64,000 nucleotides of DNA from positions 620,001 through 684,000 of the forward strand of contig CBDANW010000002.1 in assembly GCA_965197825.1 (NCBI GenBank), in the 5' to 3' direction. This stretch comes from CBDANW01 sp965197825 (GTDB lineage: Bacteria > Acidobacteriota > Vicinamibacteria > Marinacidobacterales > DATDRI01). The first letter of the stretch is position 1, and every line of letters begins with the position of its first letter. A program made the position numbers and the translations under genes. This document shows positions 38,654 through 48,165 of this stretch, piece by piece. The notes under the pieces are model-generated. The model was not told where the DNA came from. It made no database searches and was given only the letters and a program-made list of their open reading frames with translations.

Positions 38654-38702
38654 GGCCGCCAAATGACGTGGTTGCCTTGACTCGAGCTAGCCAGGCGGCG
38701 GT
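38654..38702. repeat. 49-bp dispersed repeat, copy 2
   Basis: Matches 833-881 at 44 of 49 positions in the same orientation. The whole interval 38518-38807 holds no gene that I can see; the repeat is its only recognisable content. Confidence 0.7.
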
Positions 38703-38807
38703 CGCACGCCTTCTGACATCCAAGAGAAGTCGAACCGCCGTCGGCCACAACCATAGCCGGCACACGACGAGCACGCAAACCCTCGAACAACTATTAGGAG
38801 AGCGCTG

Positions 38808-39824
38808 ATGGAGCCGATTGTGGCCGTATGGCTTCAGTTTGCCGCTTTGGTGGTTCTGATCGCGCTAGCAGGAAGCCGACTCTCCCGCTACGGCGACATC
38901 ATCGCGGATAAAACAGGCCTCAGCGGAACCTGGATCGGCGTCGTCATGCTGGCTACCGTGACCTCGCTTCCCGAGCTCGCCACCGGGGTCAGCGCGGTGG
39001 CGTTTGCCGGGACGCCCGATCTCGCGGTTGGAGACGTGTTGGGAAGCTGCGTTTTCAACCTTGCCATCATCGTCCTCTTGGATTTCTTGTACCGTAAGGA
39101 ATCTGTTTACCGGCGCGCCAGCCAGGGCCACATCCTAGCCGCGGGTTTTGGGATCATGCTGATCGGCTTCGCGGGATTTAGCGTGGTCTTGTCTTCCCAG
39201 GGAAGCGTCGCTCAGATCGGGCACATCGGGATCTACACCCCCATCATCGTGATTCTCTACTTCGTCGCGATGCGCACCGTGTTCCGATACGAACGGGACA
39301 ACTTCAAGGAGTCAGCCGAACAAGCTGCCGACATCTATAGCGATACCACGCTGCGAGTCGCCGTCATTGGCTATCTGCTCGCCGGGTCCGTCGTGGTGGG
39401 AGCGGGAGCCTCTTTGCCCTTCGTCGGTGGGCGAATCGCGACTCTCATGGACTGGCACGCGACATTCGTCGGCACGCTGTTCGTTGCGTTCGCGACGTCC
39501 GTTCCGGAGATGGTCGTGACCATGGCGGCTCTCCGCATCGGAGCCTTGGACATGGCCATCGGGAATATCCTGGGAAGCAATCTCTTCAATATCGCCATCC
39601 TCGCGGTGGACGATCTGCTCTTCTTGCCCGGCCCGCTCTTCGCCCACGTGTCGGCCCTCCATGGAGTCTCCGCCCTTTCCGCCATTATGATGTCCGGGAT
39701 TGCCATCGTGGGTCTGCTCTATCGGCCGCGAGGGCGATTGTTCCAGACGGTTGGCTGGACGAGCCTTTTCTTGTTTCTGATCTATTTGCTGAACACCTAC
39801 ATTCTCTACCTCTACGAGGGATGA
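38808..39824 (+). CDS. CaCA-family sodium/calcium antiporter
   Basis: 338 residues, about ten helices with two inverted alpha repeats, the mark of Ca2+:cation exchangers. Repeat 1 is TVTSLPELATGVSAV with GDVLGSCVFNLAII; repeat 2 is ATSVPEMVVTMAAL with GNILGSNLFNIAIL. The two acidic residues and two Asn/Ser positions for ion binding are present. It probably expels calcium using the sodium or proton gradient. The N terminus is MEPIVAVWLQFAAL. The frame is intact; a short unidentified frame follows at once. Confidence 0.93.
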   Translation: MEPIVAVWLQFAALVVLIALAGSRLSRYGDIIADKTGLSGTWIGVVMLATVTSLPELATGVSAVAFAGTPDLAVGDVLGSCVFNLAIIVLLDFLYRKESVYRRASQGHILAAGFGIMLIGFAGFSVVLSSQGSVAQIGHIGIYTPIIVILYFVAMRTVFRYERDNFKESAEQAADIYSDTTLRVAVIGYLLAGSVVVGAGASLPFVGGRIATLMDWHATFVGTLFVAFATSVPEMVVTMAALRIGALDMAIGNILGSNLFNIAILAVDDLLFLPGPLFAHVSALHGVSALSAIMMSGIAIVGLLYRPRGRLFQTVGWTSLFLFLIYLLNTYILYLYEG

Positions 39825-39825
39825 A

Positions 39826-40011
39826 TTGACCTACGCCGTCTTGTTGAAGAACCAGGGAGTCGGCTTCTACGATTGGGTCCGGCCCCGTCTGGAGCCGGAC
39901 ACGCTGGGACGTTTGTGGAGCGAGGAGCTTCCCATCTACCAGATCGACATTCTGGGAGCGCCAGAAGCTGCGAGCGCTTTGACTCCGGCTACCGAATCTG
40001 CGGGAGAGTGA
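39826..40011 (+). CDS. Short unidentified reading frame
   Basis: 61 residues from a TTG one base after the antiporter stop: MTYAVLLKNQGVGFYDWVRP … GAPEAASALTPATESAGE. It has no recognisable domain and may be the stump of a larger gene. It lies between the antiporter and the convergent otsA. Confidence 0.3.
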   Translation: MTYAVLLKNQGVGFYDWVRPRLEPDTLGRLWSEELPIYQIDILGAPEAASALTPATESAGE

Positions 40012-40051
40012 CCTCAGACCCGTACCGTCACGTACCGTCGCGTCCCGTCGC

Positions 40052-41530
40052 TTACTTTCGACGGAAGAGGTCGAGTCGGCTAGCCGCTCGCCAACGCTTC
40101 GGTTCGGGCTCCACGGCTCCCCAGAAACGCTCGTGCCAACCGAAAACGTCGTGGTCTCTTACCTGCTCCCGCATCCTCTCCATACGCCGCCTCCGCGTTT
40201 CGACGGGCTCCGAGAGAGCGGCCTCGAGCGTATCCGCCACCGCAACGTAGTCAAACGGGTTGACTTGAAGGGCATCGGGAAGCAGCTCCGCCACACCCGC
40301 CAGCTCACTCAGAATCAAAACCCCTTCTCCGTCCACCTGGCTCGCCACATACTCCATCGCGACCAGGTTCATTCCGTCCCGGAGCGGCGTGACCATGGCG
40401 ACGTCGGCCGCCCGGTAGTGCGCGATCAGCGCGTTCAGCGGCAGTGACCGATAGAGGTAGCTTATCGGCACCCAGCCGTCTTCCGTGAAGCGGCCGTTGA
40501 TGCGCCCCACCGCTTCCTCGATGCTCCTTTTGATGGCTCGGTACTCCTCGACGCGGGCCCGGCTGGGCACAGCGATCTGCACGAAGACCACCTTGCCTCG
40601 GCGTTCGGGGTGACGCTCGTAGAAGCGCTCCAAGGCTCGCAATCGTTCCAGGATTCCCTTGCTGTAGTCGAGCCGATCCACAGCCAAGATGAGAAGTTGG
40701 GTGCCCAGCCGATCTCTCATCTGCTTGACCTTCCGCTCCACGGGAGGACTGGTTGCCAGGCTCTCGATCTTCTCGGCATCGATCCCAATCGGGAAACCCG
40801 CCACTTTGACGCGTCGTCCATCCTCGGTCAGTATGTCCTCCCCGTCTAGCTGCAGTCCTAGCCCCTTTTGGACCGATCTTCGAAAATGGTGCGCGTAGTC
40901 TTCTAAATGGAATCCGACGAGGTCAGCTCCCAGCATCCCCCTCAGGATTTGCCGGCTCCAGGGGAGCGCCCGAAAAACGTCCCAGGGTGGAAAGGGAATG
41001 TGCCAGAACAACCCCACCTTGCCGAACCTCGGGCCGCGCTCGCACAACAGTTGAGGCACGAGGGCGAGGTGGTAGTCGTGGATCCAGATGCGATCCCTCG
41101 GCGATGCAACATCGTGGGTCGCATGGGCAAACTTCTCGTTGACCCGCACATAATCACGGAATTGTTCGGGATCAAAATGCGAGCGGCCAATGAAGAGATG
41201 ACACAGCGGCCATAAGGCGCGGTTCGAAAAACCGTAGTAGTAATTGCTGACTTCCCGCTGGGTCAGACGAAGCGGGACGAGACGACAGAAAGCCACTTCT
41301 TCGGCGGGTTCGCGTGTGCGGGCGGAGTCGAGCCCTTCTCTTCCCCGGGCAACGTCGTCTCCGTCCCAAGCGATCCACGTGCCACCCATCGATTCGAGCA
41401 GCGGGGAAACCGCAGCCACGAGCCCACCAGCACTCTTTTCTACGATCGGCTCATCGGGGCCGCGTTTCACCGTGAAAGGGCGGCGATTGGAAACCACTAC
41501 CAGGCGGGACGTTTGGCGCTCCTTGGACAT
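40052..41530 (-). CDS. otsA: Trehalose-6-phosphate synthase
   Basis: Transfers glucose from UDP- or GDP-glucose to glucose-6-phosphate; GT20 family, GT-B fold, cytosolic. 492 residues. Signatures are RLVVVSNRRPF at the N terminus, SAGGLVAAVSPLL, WIHDYHLALVPQLL, GLFWHIPFPPWDVF, the donor-site AVDRLDYSKGI and TPLRDGMNLVAMEYVA, all present. The ATG at 41530 gives MSKERQTSRLVVVSN. Trehalose serves as an osmolyte and stress protectant. No trehalose-phosphatase gene is seen next to it. The 5' leader contains a small inverted-repeat element (41576-41685). Confidence 0.95.
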   Translation of the reverse strand: MSKERQTSRLVVVSNRRPFTVKRGPDEPIVEKSAGGLVAAVSPLLESMGGTWIAWDGDDVARGREGLDSARTREPAEEVAFCRLVPLRLTQREVSNYYYGFSNRALWPLCHLFIGRSHFDPEQFRDYVRVNEKFAHATHDVASPRDRIWIHDYHLALVPQLLCERGPRFGKVGLFWHIPFPPWDVFRALPWSRQILRGMLGADLVGFHLEDYAHHFRRSVQKGLGLQLDGEDILTEDGRRVKVAGFPIGIDAEKIESLATSPPVERKVKQMRDRLGTQLLILAVDRLDYSKGILERLRALERFYERHPERRGKVVFVQIAVPSRARVEEYRAIKRSIEEAVGRINGRFTEDGWVPISYLYRSLPLNALIAHYRAADVAMVTPLRDGMNLVAMEYVASQVDGEGVLILSELAGVAELLPDALQVNPFDYVAVADTLEAALSEPVETRRRRMERMREQVRDHDVFGWHERFWGAVEPEPKRWRAASRLDLFRRK

Positions 41531-41575
41531 GACAACACTAAAAACAATCAGAGTTTTGTGAGGCTTGATTACGGC

Positions 41576-41685
41576 ACTAGTACCGTTCCAACCTGATCCG
41601 CCCAAAAACGGGCTAGAGAAGCCAATCCTGGCGCTCTTCAGGAACTGTCGTCAACGCCAGCGCTATTGGTTGGAACGGCACTAGT
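41576..41685. mobile_element. 110-bp MITE-like element
   Basis: Bounded by 18-bp inverted repeats: ACTAGTACCGTTCCAACC at the left and its complement with one mismatch at the right (41668-41685). The ends carry ACTAGT, so a TA-flanked insertion is possible. It has no coding capacity and lies between the otsA start and the methyltransferase gene, where it could affect both promoters. Confidence 0.6.
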
Positions 41686-41803
41686 ATACCCCGAGCGGCT
41701 TGTCCTGACCACATAGCGGGAGGCGGCCCCTTGTAGGACTTTCGAACCTTGTTGCCACCACTGGAGCCACATCATAGAATGCGCCGCGAGACATGAGTTC
41801 GCT

Positions 41804-42454
41804 ATGCTGCATTTCCTGATCGAAAAACTCTCCAACCATCCGGGGCTCTTTCTCCTTTGTCGGGGAGTCTTCGAGGCGAACTTCCGCGCCATTCGACGGA
41901 CGATCCGTGAGCAGCTCCCGGCTCAGCCCGGCCGGCGGATCCTCGACGTCGCCTGTGGCCCGGGCGCTTTCTCCGAGCTTTTCCAGGCTGAGGGCTACGT
42001 CGGCGTGGACATGAACGAGCGCTATATTCGCTACGCACGGCGTCACTACCCCGGAACCTTCCAGATCATGGACGCCCGGAAACTGGATTTCGACAACGAT
42101 GCGTTCGACGACGTTTTGGTTTACGGACTATTGCACCATCTGAACGACGCCGACGCCCGCGCCGTGCTCGAGGGAATCTCGCGGGTTCTGAAGCGCAGCG
42201 GCCGGGTCTTGATCATCGAAGACATACCGACCGAATCGCGTCTCAATCTGATCGGACACCTGCTGCACCGCATCGAGAACGGGCACTTCATCCGGACCGC
42301 GGAGGAATACCGCGGCCTGCTGGATGGCTACCTTCGGCCGCGAGGCGAGCAATCCTTCCGGAGCGGGTTTTGTGACTACTACATGGCCTCCCTCACGGCA
42401 CGGCAAGAAACTGCCGCCGCCGCCGCTACCGCGCGCGCTCAGCAAGCTACATGA
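41804..42454 (+). CDS. Class I SAM-dependent methyltransferase
   Basis: 216 residues with the Rossmann motif I ILDVACGPGAFSELF, an acidic motif II (VGVDMNERYI) and VLVYGLLHHLNDADA, the motif IV region. The N-terminal helical segment and C-terminal DYYMASLTARQ are typical of small-molecule or glycan/lipid methyltransferases. The C-terminal Ala/Thr-rich tail overlaps the next gene by four bases (ATGA), so it is coupled to the membrane glycosyltransferase-like protein; a joint role in making a cell-envelope glycolipid is inferred. Confidence 0.88.
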   Translation: MLHFLIEKLSNHPGLFLLCRGVFEANFRAIRRTIREQLPAQPGRRILDVACGPGAFSELFQAEGYVGVDMNERYIRYARRHYPGTFQIMDARKLDFDNDAFDDVLVYGLLHHLNDADARAVLEGISRVLKRSGRVLIIEDIPTESRLNLIGHLLHRIENGHFIRTAEEYRGLLDGYLRPRGEQSFRSGFCDYYMASLTARQETAAAAATARAQQAT

Positions 42455-44529
42455 AGTCTGAGGTCCGACGGGCCGGGCTTCTGCTGCTAGCAGCCTCGAC
42501 ACTTCTTCTCATCGCGTACCAAGCGCGCACGGACATCTTTTTCGACTTCGGCCCCAACGACTCCTCCTACGTCACCGGCTTCCGCGAAGACTTCGAGATC
42601 GACGAACCGACCCTCGTTCACTGGTCACTGCGGCGAAGCAGGGTCAGGCTTCCGGTCGTGCTGCCAACCGGCGCTTTGGAAATCTCGTTTCGCTACAAGC
42701 GGCACATCGCGCTACCCGCCGAGATCCGGGTCTTCGTCGCCGGCGAGCAGGTGGACCACTTCGTCGCGCCTCAGCAGGATTTCGTCGTGCGCACGTTCGC
42801 CGTCCCGGCGAACGCACAACCTTGGACGCCACTGGAGATCGTCTTCCTATCCCAGTCTTCCGATCCCAGGCCGCTCGGCCTGGCCCTCGATTGGCTGCGG
42901 GTCGAGACTTCCGGGATCGTTATTCCAGAGCCCGTGGCTCTCCTTTACTTGTTGGGCGTCGTTCTCGGTCTCTACGCCTTTCCCCGTGCCATTGGCTTCT
43001 CTCCCCGCGCTTGTCTCGCGCTCGCAGCGGGAGGAGCGGTAGCACTGGCGCTCGGAACCGCATTCCACAAGGTCGCCTGGCTACAGGCTGCGACCCAGCT
43101 AGGAGTTCGACCGCACGTGCTTTCGCTGATCGTTATCGGCTTCTTTGTTGTTCGGCGCGCGAATCCCAACTCCGCGTTCGCTCATCCAATGGCCCGTTGG
43201 GCCATGCTCGCTTTTTACTTGGGGACGACCCTGCGGCTGCTCGCGTTGTTTCATCCTGATTCCTACTATCCGGACGTCCGCACGCACTCCAAGTTCGTCT
43301 CCATCATCTGGACCGAGGGTCTCGGCGGCTTTTTCGGGGATCACATCGCGAACCAACACCGCCATCTCCTTGGGCTGCAGCGAGTCGGGGAAGATTGGCG
43401 AGCCTTTCCCTACCCTCCTCTGCTCTACCTTTCCATCTACCCGTTGAGCCTGCTCCGCCTTCCCGTGGAAGACTGGATGAAGATCGTCCCCACGGCGTTG
43501 GCCGGCGTCGAAGGCCTCATCGTCTACGTCGTCGCGCTACGGTTGGGAGTATCCCCGCGGGCCGCGGCGATAGCGACATGGTTCCATGCGACGGCACCTC
43601 TGCTCGCGTTCCGACTCACAGTGGCATCGTACGCGGCGCTCTTCGGTCACTTTTGGGATGTCCTAGTGGGCCTTTACCTGCTCTTCCTATTCGATCAGAT
43701 GAACCGCCCGCGGGTAGGAGTAGGGCTCGCGCTCCTGGTAGCGCTTTCCATTCTCTCCTACGCCGGGGGCGTGCTCGTCTTGGGACTCTTCGTCCCCGCG
43801 TTCGCGCTCGCAGCCGGTCTACGTCATCGGGACCGGGAGACGGTAAGCAATTCGATCCGAGTGAGTCTCTGGGCTCTGGGGGGCGCGTTGACGGCGATCG
43901 TGCTTTTCTACAGCCAGTACGTACCGGAGCTGCTTCCCGACCTCATGAATGAAAGCTCCCAGGCGGCATCCGCGGGCACGCTCATCGATCTTCGACTAAC
44001 GCCCCTTGCGGCTCTTCGAATGAGCGTCCACCGACTCTTCCTCTTCTATGGCCCAATCTTCGGCACGCTCGTTTTCGCTGGACTGTACTTCACGCGGGAC
44101 CGAATCACTCACCGTTTGGCCTTCCCGCTTGCCTGCGGAACCGTGTTCGCGTTTCTCGGTCTCAATTTCCTCCGCTCCGGCCTGGGAGCGACGCACATTT
44201 TTCAGTTCACGAAAGACGACTTGGTTCTCTTGCCCCTTGCCGCGATCGTGCTCGCGACTCTTACCGACATGGCGGCCAACCGGCAGGACTGGGGCCGAGC
44301 GGTTGCCGCGGCGCTGCTCGTCGGTTGGATCGGTTGGGGCGGCCTCGCTCTCGCTCGCGACATCCGTTCCCAGTTCATCCGACCCGACTACCCTCCCGCC
44401 GCGTCGGCGAGGGCTCTTCTCCCCAAGCGAAGCAGTATCGGAATGCAGACGACCACGATCGCGAATCCAATACTCGCCCCGCGAAGATTGCCGAAGAGAA
44501 GCGCACCACCGCCCAACATCAGCGAATAG
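42451..44529 (+). CDS. Large membrane protein, GT-C glycosyltransferase-like
   Basis: 692 residues. An N-terminal helix is followed by a beta-sandwich of about 130 residues (YKRHIALPAEIRVFVAGEQ), then some twelve helices. The first large loop holds HPDSYYPDVRTHSKFV with acidic residues as in GT-C enzymes that use polyprenyl-phosphate sugars, and FPYPPLLYLSIYPLS resembles mannosyltransferase loops. The last 45 residues (ARALLPKRSSIGMQ … PPPNISE) are antisense to the end of a symporter gene and look unnatural, so the native C terminus was probably replaced by a deletion joining the two genes. Confidence 0.75.
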   Translation: MKSEVRRAGLLLLAASTLLLIAYQARTDIFFDFGPNDSSYVTGFREDFEIDEPTLVHWSLRRSRVRLPVVLPTGALEISFRYKRHIALPAEIRVFVAGEQVDHFVAPQQDFVVRTFAVPANAQPWTPLEIVFLSQSSDPRPLGLALDWLRVETSGIVIPEPVALLYLLGVVLGLYAFPRAIGFSPRACLALAAGGAVALALGTAFHKVAWLQAATQLGVRPHVLSLIVIGFFVVRRANPNSAFAHPMARWAMLAFYLGTTLRLLALFHPDSYYPDVRTHSKFVSIIWTEGLGGFFGDHIANQHRHLLGLQRVGEDWRAFPYPPLLYLSIYPLSLLRLPVEDWMKIVPTALAGVEGLIVYVVALRLGVSPRAAAIATWFHATAPLLAFRLTVASYAALFGHFWDVLVGLYLLFLFDQMNRPRVGVGLALLVALSILSYAGGVLVLGLFVPAFALAAGLRHRDRETVSNSIRVSLWALGGALTAIVLFYSQYVPELLPDLMNESSQAASAGTLIDLRLTPLAALRMSVHRLFLFYGPIFGTLVFAGLYFTRDRITHRLAFPLACGTVFAFLGLNFLRSGLGATHIFQFTKDDLVLLPLAAIVLATLTDMAANRQDWGRAVAAALLVGWIGWGGLALARDIRSQFIRPDYPPAASARALLPKRSSIGMQTTTIANPILAPRRLPKRSAPPPNISE

Positions 44530-44777
44530 TTCATCACCGTGGCCACCGGCCACGCGGCGAAGGCGGCGCCTATCGATCGGGGCCGTGTTTCGCTCTGCTC
44601 GTAGACCATCCGCCACCCCGCACGGGGTGGACGAACTCTCTTGCAGAACGCCTCGAGCGTCTTCATATCGGTGCGGTCGGTTAGGTAAGTCGCCGTCAAC
44701 CAGCAGAGCGTCGTTACCGCGACGACGAGGACCAGGGAAAGATGGGGCCCCGGATCGTGCCCCAGGCGCCGAAGTGT
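44388..44777 (-). pseudogene. C-terminal stump of a sodium:solute symporter (SSS family)
   Basis: The minus strand encodes TTLCWLTATYLTDRTDMKTL, FCKRVRPPRAGWRMVYEQ and two final membrane helices ending RRALADAAGG. The TDxxTLxxFxxxVRPxGxGW signature is characteristic of the last cytoplasmic loop of SSS transporters. The rest of the gene is missing: the sequence stops where the IS5 end begins (44778). Its own 3' end overlaps the C terminus of the membrane glycosyltransferase-like gene. Confidence 0.7.
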
Positions 44778-44922
44778 TGCCTTGGTGCACAACTCGCGAT
44801 CTCGGTCCACAATTGTCCTGTACTCGCGGATACGAGGTTCCCCATGAGCATTTTCAAACGCACTCAGCGAAAGTATGTGAAGAAGGCCTATCGCGTGAGG
44901 AATTGGCGTGAATATGAGGCGG
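44778..44922 (+). mobile_element. 145-bp 5' fragment of the IS5-family element
   Basis: Nearly identical to the start of the IS5 copy at 57918-58062: same terminal TGCCTTGGTGCAC, same leader, and the first transposase codons (MSIFKRTQRKYVKKAYRVRN). The match ends abruptly after GAATATGAGGCGG. It abuts the SSS stump on the left. Confidence 0.85.
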
Positions 44923-45166
44923 CCTGCCGGAAGATGCGTGGCGCATCTACTACGAGCCGGCATTTCATCTTGCCTCGGACGGTATGTCAGAGGGGGGCTC
45001 AGGCAATCGTGCCCCAATTGACGTTGATATCGAAATCCATCCTAAAATCCGTGGTTTGCTTTTCAACGGCGAGTGGACAGCAGGTCGCTCGTTGGCAAAT
45101 GAAATTGCGGATCAGCTGCGTGAAGAAGGTTTCCATCCAGATGGCTTGAAGGTCGTGGCTGGCGAG
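44923..45166 (+). pseudogene. Unidentified gene fragment
   Basis: An open frame reads LPEDAWRIYYEPAFHLASDG, then MSEGGSGNRAPIDVDIEIHP and LANEIADQLREEGFHPDGLK. It looks like real protein rather than noise, and the composition is lower in GC than most neighbours, but I know no family for it. It is cut on the left by the IS5 fragment and merges on the right with a transposase start. Confidence 0.4.
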
Positions 45167-45168
45167 TC

Positions 45169-45285
45169 ATGGCGACAACGAGAGCCCTCCGAGTTCGCCA
45201 GACCTACGACCATAGGCTGCGCGATGCCATCGCCGCGACGGGTAATGCGGACCTGTTCCAGAACATTGAGATCCCGGTGTTAGTG
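45169..45285 (+). pseudogene. N-terminal fragment of a helix-turn-helix transposase/integrase
   Basis: MATTRALRVRQTYDHRLRDA followed by IAATGNADLFQNIEIP resembles the N-terminal DNA-binding part of integrase-type transposases, in which this is followed by a promoter-proximal STxxxW helix. Here it stops at a junction with an IS21-like end at about 45285. Confidence 0.5.
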
Positions 45286-45330
45286 GCGACTGTAAATTGC
45301 ACATTTGTGGCGGACGAAAATTGCACATGT
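45286..45330. mobile_element. IS21-like terminal fragment
   Basis: Two direct copies of AAATTGCACAT (45294-45304 and 45318-45328) lie 24 bases apart beside GGCGACTGT and GGCGGACG. Repeated short motifs of this kind are found at IS21-family ends. It sits at the point where hsdM is cut. Confidence 0.55.
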
Positions 45331-46042
45331 TGGTGACGCAGAGCATGTGCGGAAGCTGCTTTTTCTCCACCGCGCGCAACGCCGCTTGCATGGTCTGCTC
45401 GTCCTCGGGCCGCTTGACGTAGCGCTCGCGCATGTGACGCAGCGAACAGGTGAGGAACCCTCCGGTGCCGCAGGCGGGATCGAGCAGGCTCTCGCCAAGC
45501 TTCGGGTCGATGCGGTCAACCATAAAGGCGGTGACGGCGCGGGGCGTGTAGTACTCGCCGGCGTTGCCCGCCGATTGCAGGTCGTTGAGAATCTGCTCGT
45601 AGATGTCTCCGAAATGCTGGCGTTCGGTCAGGTTGTTGAAGTCGACGCCGTTGATCTTGTTGACCACCTGGCGCATCAACTGACCGGATTTCATGTAGTT
45701 GTGGGCATCCTCGAACACGGCGCGGACGACGCGGCGGCGGTCGCCGTAAGGCCCTGTCATCTGGAGGTTCTTCAAGGCCGGGAACAGGTCGTCGTTGATG
45801 AAGGCAAATAGTTCTTCACCGGTAATGCCTTCAGGGTCCGCCGCCCAAGCGCGCCATTGGTAGCGCTTGGGGATCGGCGAGGCGTAGCCGGGCCGCATCA
45901 ACCCTAGTTCCTGGTCTTGATCACCGATGATCTTGAGGAAGAACATCCAGCATAACTGGCTGATGCGCTGGGCATCGCCGTCAACGCCAGTGTCTTGACG
46001 CATGAGGTTCTGGATGGATTTGACGAGGGTGCGGACGGACAT
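45331..46042 (-). pseudogene. hsdM: HsdM, type I restriction-modification methylase, 3'-truncated
   Basis: The first 237 residues are present: MSVRTLVKSIQNLMRQDTGV, the N-terminal helical domain (SGQLMRQVVNKINGVDFN), YTPRAVTAFMVDRI and SAM motif I DPACGTGGFLTC, ending VEKKQLPHMLCVTNM. The adenine-methylase motif NPPF and the C-terminal part are gone, cut at the IS21-like end. The protein would bind neither target base nor HsdS properly. No hsdS gene is present in the window. The gene starts three bases after the hsdR stop. Confidence 0.88.
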
Positions 46043-46045
46043 GGG

Positions 46046-47862
46046 CTATGCGGTCTCCCGATAGAGGGCGGATTGAAGCTCGTGGACGGCCTCGACGAAA
46101 CCCTCTCGTCCGCCGAAGACCTCAATCAACTGCACGGGCGTGCCGAGTTCCGTAAAGGGTGGGATGCGCAGCACGGTGACATCGTCGAGGTTGAACACAC
46201 CCTCGTCGGCGTACTTGGCGAGCAACGCGTCGAGCACAGCGCGGGCCTGGTCTCCGTACTTGTTGAACACATCGCGCTTCTTGACGTTGTCGGCCCGCGC
46301 GCGCCGGGTCAGCGGCTTGGCATCGAAGGCGACATGGCAGATGAGGTCGAAGGGGTCGAGGTCCTTGTTCAATTCCAAAGCGATGAGGTCGAGCGGCAAG
46401 CCCTCGGCCTCCAACTCTTCGACGATCGCCTGCTTGCGTTCGGCGGCTTTCCAGCGCTTCAAGAAGTCGTCGAGGCTGGCGAAGTGCTTCCTCAGCGCCT
46501 TTTTTGTGAAGTCGCGCAGGGATTCGGTGACGAGCTTGCCGTTCTCATCGAGATATTCCACTCGCTCGGCGACGATAGTCGCGGCGACGCCGTCCACATA
46601 GACCTTGCGCACGCCAACACCGGTATTCGGTATGGTGATGTCGGGCGGTTCGTCAACGACGGTTTCGTCATCGCCCGGTTCCGGCGGTATGGGGTCATCG
46701 CTGGGGACAGTAGGCGAAATATCTTCGGGAGGCAGGATGGAGTCGTCATCGCCGGGTTCGTATATCTGCACCGGTTCGCCGTCGAAATCCGGGTCGGCGA
46801 AATGGGTGGTCGCACCCCGGAAATCCATCAAGGTGAAGTAGAACTTGCGGGTGTCCTCATGTACGCGCGTCCCCCGCCCGATGATCTGCTTGAACTCGGT
46901 CATGGAGCCGACCTCGCGGTCGAGCACGATGAGCCGGCAAGTCTGCACATCGACACCGGTCGATAGCAGCCGTGATGTCGTGACCAACACGGGGTATCTG
47001 GATTCCGGGTCGATGAAGTTGTCGAGTTGCGCCTGCCCCTCAATATCGGAGCCGGTGATGCGCATGACGTAGCGGTGGTTCTTTTCTATCAGGTCGGCGT
47101 TTTCGTTGATAAGTGCCTGGCGCACGCGAGCGGCGTGTTCCTGGTCCACGCAGAAAACAATCGCTTTCTGGAAACGGTCTCCGCTTTCCTTCAAGAACGC
47201 CGTGACCTTCCGGGCCACGAGCTTGGTCCGCTCATCCAGGACCAGCGTGCGGTCGAAGTCCTTGACGTTGTAGATGCAGTCCTCGACCTCCTCGCCATCG
47301 CGGTCGAGCTGCCCCTTTTCGGGACGATAGCCCTCCACGTCGCGATCGATATGGATCTTGACGACCTTGTAGGGCGCCAGAAAACCGTCGCGGATACCTT
47401 CCTTCAGGGAATAGGTGTACACCGGCTCGCCGAAATAATGGATGTTGGAAACGTAGCGGGTTCCCCTGGGCGTGGCGGTGAGGCCGATTTGGGTGGCCGA
47501 CGAGAAATATTCCGGAATCTCCCGCCAGGCCGAATCCTCGGCGGCGCTGCCGCGATGGCACTCATCGATCACGATGAGGTCGAAGAATTCGGGCGAGAAC
47601 TCACGAAAAATCTTCTGGTGTTCTTCCGGTTCGGTGATCGCCTGATAGAGGCTGAGATAGATTTCGTAGGCGGTGTCGATGCGCCGTCTTGCGTCGATGG
47701 CGCTGGTCAGGTCCTCGGAAGTGCCGTCTGCGCGTTCGATGGTCTTTGCTTTTGTCGAGAGCTTCGCCATTGCCGCGCCGAAAGGTCGGAAGTCGTTGAC
47801 CATCGTCTGGTCGACCAACACGTTGCGGTCTGCCAGAAACAGAATGCGCTTCTTGCGGCCCG
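46046..47862 (-). pseudogene. hsdR: HsdR, type I restriction endonuclease subunit, 5'-truncated
   Basis: About 605 residues of a protein that is normally 750-1100 long. The sequence begins at GRKKRILFLADRNVLVDQ, so the N-terminal nuclease domain and the Walker A motif are missing. The remaining translocase motifs are clear: FDLIVIDECHRG (DEAH-type box), GLTATPRG, LVTTSRLLSTGVDVQT and QIIGRGTRVHED. The C-terminal HsdM-contact region is intact. It joins directly to a foreign symporter fragment at 47862/47863. With both hsdM and hsdR cut, the system is inactive. Confidence 0.88.
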
Positions 47863-48165
47863 ACCGTCATCAAGTACGGAGCGGCGAAATTCCGGGAGGA
47901 GCTCATCAACACCGAAGATGAGAAGCATCCGATCGGTAGCTGGTTCGTGTGGGTCATCTCGATCGTCGTGCCGCTCGAGTTTCTTGCTATGCTGGCATGG
48001 TGGTTCTACCAATCGGCGACGCAATTCGATCCCGATGGCTGGTGGAAGCTCCGGAGTGAATCGAGCGTTGGGACCGCCGTCATCCAAATTTTGGTGCTCG
48101 TCGTCGTGGTTGTCATCACCAACACCTACTGGGTCCACCGCCTGAAAAAGAGTAGCGGATCGTGA
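47863..48165 (+). pseudogene. C-terminal stump of a neurotransmitter:sodium symporter (NSS family)
   Basis: Open from the junction with hsdR: TVIKYGAAKFREELINTEDE, then WFVWVISIVVPLEFLAMLAW and WWFYQSATQFDPDGWW, the last helices and loops of an NSS/SNF transporter, ending HRLKKSSGS. Its TGA overlaps a GTG of the next reading frame (GTGA), so the two were once an operon. Confidence 0.7.

Noticed and set aside
45995..48145. Long plus-strand frames of 323 and 372 residues over the hsd region
   Set aside because: They are antisense shadows of hsdR and hsdM, whose helicase and methylase motifs are unmistakable. Only the last part of the second frame (from 47863) is real, as the symporter stump.
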